A stretch of DNA of 6,496 nt. Origin: JAIVJN01 sp036732565. GTDB taxonomy: Bacteria > Acidobacteriota > Vicinamibacteria > Vicinamibacterales > UBA2999. The DNA is taken from contig DAINCF010000414.1 of NCBI GenBank assembly GCA_036732565.1, forward strand, positions 1 to 6,496. Reading direction: 5' to 3'. The notes under the pieces are model-generated. The model worked only from the letters and a program-made list of their open reading frames with translations, ran no database searches and had not been told where the DNA came from. How positions within the stretch are numbered: position 1 is the stretch's first letter; each line of letters starts with the position of its first letter. Made by a program: the position numbers and the translations under genes. This document shows positions 4,972 through 6,496 of the stretch, piece by piece.

Positions 4972-6496
4972 CTAGCGTATCGTGATCGTATCCACGCTCC
5001 ACAGCAGTTGCGGCCTCGTGACGGCGGGCGTCAGATTGCCGACGCGCGGGCCAACGCCCATGTAGAGCCGCGGCGCGGCGAAGTTGAGCACCGGCAGGTG
5101 CTCGGCGAAGATGCGCAGCACCTCGTGAAAGAGGCGCAGGCGCTCGGCCTGATCGAGGGTCGAGGCCTGCAGCTCCGTCAGCCGATCGATCTCGCGCTCC
5201 CAGTCAGTCGCCGGCGTGGCCTGGCCGATGTTCCAGATATGCCCCGATCCCGAGCTGAGCCAGAAGTCCTTCTGCATCGCGGGATCGAGATCGGAATTCG
5301 CGAAGTTGAAGTAGATGGCCTCGAACTTTCCATCCAGCATCCGCTGGATCAAGGCGCCTTGCTCGAGGGGGACCACGTCGACCGCGACTCCGACGACTTG
5401 CAGCGCATCGCGCAGCACGGCGGCGCTTCGCTCGAGCGTCGTGTTGCCGCGGTAGGTGAGCACGCTGAAGCGGGCTTCGGTACCCTTGTCGTCTTCGAGC
5501 CACTCGTCGGCGTCCCGATTGGCCAGACCCAGCGTCGAGAGCAGCTTCGACGCCGCTTCTCGAGAGTAGGGGTAGCGCGGGATGTTCGGCGAGAACCAGC
5601 GCCGATTACCCGGCGTGACCGGCCCGAAGACCGGAACGGCGGCGCCCAGGAACACGGAATTCGCGAACGCCTCGCGGTCCACGGCGTGCGAGATCGCCTG
5701 GCGGAACTCGTCGCGCAGCAGCCACGGTCGACGGGGATCGGCCGCCCAGAAGGCGGGACGCAGATTGAAGAAGAACGAGTCGGGATCCGTCGTGACGCCG
5801 AGCTCCAGCAGCCGTACCTTGCCCTCACGCTCCAGCCCGCGCATGACCGCGAGGTCATCGGCTCGCAGCGGCAGCTGCAGCATGTCGACGCTGCCCGCTT
5901 GGAGTCGCAGGCTCTCGGCATTCTGATCCGGCGCGATATCGAGCACGACGCTATCGAGATACGGGAGCTGCGTGCCCAAGTCGTCACGGCGCCAGTAGTG
6001 CGGATTGCGCTCGAAGACGAGCCGTTGGCCGGGCTCGTAGCGCGCCAGCACGAAGGGGCCGAGTCCAACCATCTCGTTCAGCGGCGTCGCCGCGTTCCAC
6101 GCGTCGGCAAAGGTCCCGTTCTGAAGCGACGCCCCCAGCTTGTGCTGCGGGATGATCGGGACGTTGTCCAGCAGTCGAATGCCCGGACCGAACGGCGCCG
6201 GGAAGATCACGACGACCGTGTGTGGATCGGGCGTTTCGACGGTCAAGGGCTTGCCGTTGACGGTCAACGAGCTGGCCAGCAGGCTCTTCGCTCGCGGGTC
6301 GAAGATCGCGTTGAACGAAAAACGGACGTCCGCGGCGGTGAACGGCGCGCCGTCCGACCAGGCGACGCCCTCGCGCAACTGCAGGGTGTAGCGAAGCCCG
6401 TCCGGTGAGGCGGCCCACGAGTTGGCCAGCCCGGGCTCGACCTCGTCGGTCGCGCGATTGATCCGAATCAGCTTGGCGTAGGTGAACTGCGAGGCC
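4972..6496 (-). CDS. Extracytoplasmic solute-binding protein, family 5 (peptide/nickel ABC importer), 5' end outside window
   Basis: The receptor subunit that binds the transported compound outside the cytoplasmic membrane. The reading frame stays open to the right edge, giving 507 residues (numbered here from the first full codon at 6495) and ending in TAG at 4972-4974. N-terminal signal sequence and the first strand are missing. Family landmarks: EPGLANSWAASPDGLRYTLQ (20-39), LREGVAWSDGAPFTAADV (40-57), GLGPFVLARYEPGQRLVFER (145-164) followed by NPHYW, FFFNLRPAF (241-249) and RQAISHAVDRE (265-275). These match SBP_bac_5 proteins binding oligopeptides, dipeptides, nickel or glycosides; the ligand cannot be deduced. 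The TTG at 6378 is not a real start because conserved sequence precedes it. It is probably the first gene in the window's importer operon, followed after 192 bases by the permease genes. ATPase genes are not seen. Confidence 0.95.
   Translation of the reverse strand, partial: ASQFTYAKLIRINRATDEVEPGLANSWAASPDGLRYTLQLREGVAWSDGAPFTAADVRFSFNAIFDPRAKSLLASSLTVNGKPLTVETPDPHTVVVIFPAPFGPGIRLLDNVPIIPQHKLGASLQNGTFADAWNAATPLNEMVGLGPFVLARYEPGQRLVFERNPHYWRRDDLGTQLPYLDSVVLDIAPDQNAESLRLQAGSVDMLQLPLRADDLAVMRGLEREGKVRLLELGVTTDPDSFFFNLRPAFWAADPRRPWLLRDEFRQAISHAVDREAFANSVFLGAAVPVFGPVTPGNRRWFSPNIPRYPYSREAASKLLSTLGLANRDADEWLEDDKGTEARFSVLTYRGNTTLERSAAVLRDALQVVGVAVDVVPLEQGALIQRMLDGKFEAIYFNFANSDLDPAMQKDFWLSSGSGHIWNIGQATPATDWEREIDRLTELQASTLDQAERLRLFHEVLRIFAEHLPVLNFAAPRLYMGVGPRVGNLTPAVTRPQLLWSVDTITIR

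Noticed and set aside
6376..6378. TTG as the start of the solute-binding protein
   Set aside because: The frame stays open for 39 more codons to the window edge and encodes conserved family sequence before this codon.
4963..6408. Long open frame of 481 codons on the plus strand
   Set aside because: It lies opposite the well-supported solute-binding protein gene, is rich in Arg, Glu and Gln as expected for a high-GC antisense shadow, and shows no domain.

Overview
The window is GC-rich and tightly packed. All five protein genes I can support lie on the minus strand. In transcription order (right to left) they are: a 5'-truncated family 5 extracytoplasmic solute-binding protein (6496-4972), an OppB/DppB-type permease (4779-3814), an OppC/DppC-type permease (3817-2843, overlapping the previous gene by 4 bases), a class I aldolase of the DHDPS/NAL superfamily (2674-1763), and a lipoprotein-like M48 zinc metalloprotease with a LysM-like tail (1534-77). 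No RNA gene, CRISPR array, transposase or phage gene was seen.

Organism: the base composition, and especially the short double-hairpin repeats (core GGCCGGC-TTTA-GCCGGCC next to GGTCCGCC-TAAA-GGCGGACC), resemble intergenic repeats I associate with Acidobacteriota of the Vicinamibacteria type. This is an inference from remembered patterns. There is no phylogenetic marker in the window.

Layout: 4972-6496 plus 3814-4779 plus 2843-3817 encode the substrate receptor and both membrane channel subunits of a peptide/nickel-type ABC importer; the ATPase subunits are not in the window. Between receptor and channel lies a 192-base spacer filled with about 8-base GATYTGGY units that flip orientation halfway, forming an imperfect inverted repeat. 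The aldolase follows the permeases after a 168-base spacer filled with repeat units. It resembles 4-hydroxy-2-oxoglutarate aldolase (HOGA1) more than lysine-pathway DapA. The protease follows after a 228-base spacer.

The most notable pattern is that each of three genes (OppC-type permease, aldolase, protease) is followed 15-26 bases after its stop codon by a copy of the same hairpin family, with one stem differing by paired base changes. This points to a dispersed palindromic element occupying 3' UTRs, REP/BIME-like in style. Taken together, the importer and aldolase could serve uptake and breakdown of an oligopeptide or other small organic compound, but the substrate cannot be read from the sequence.
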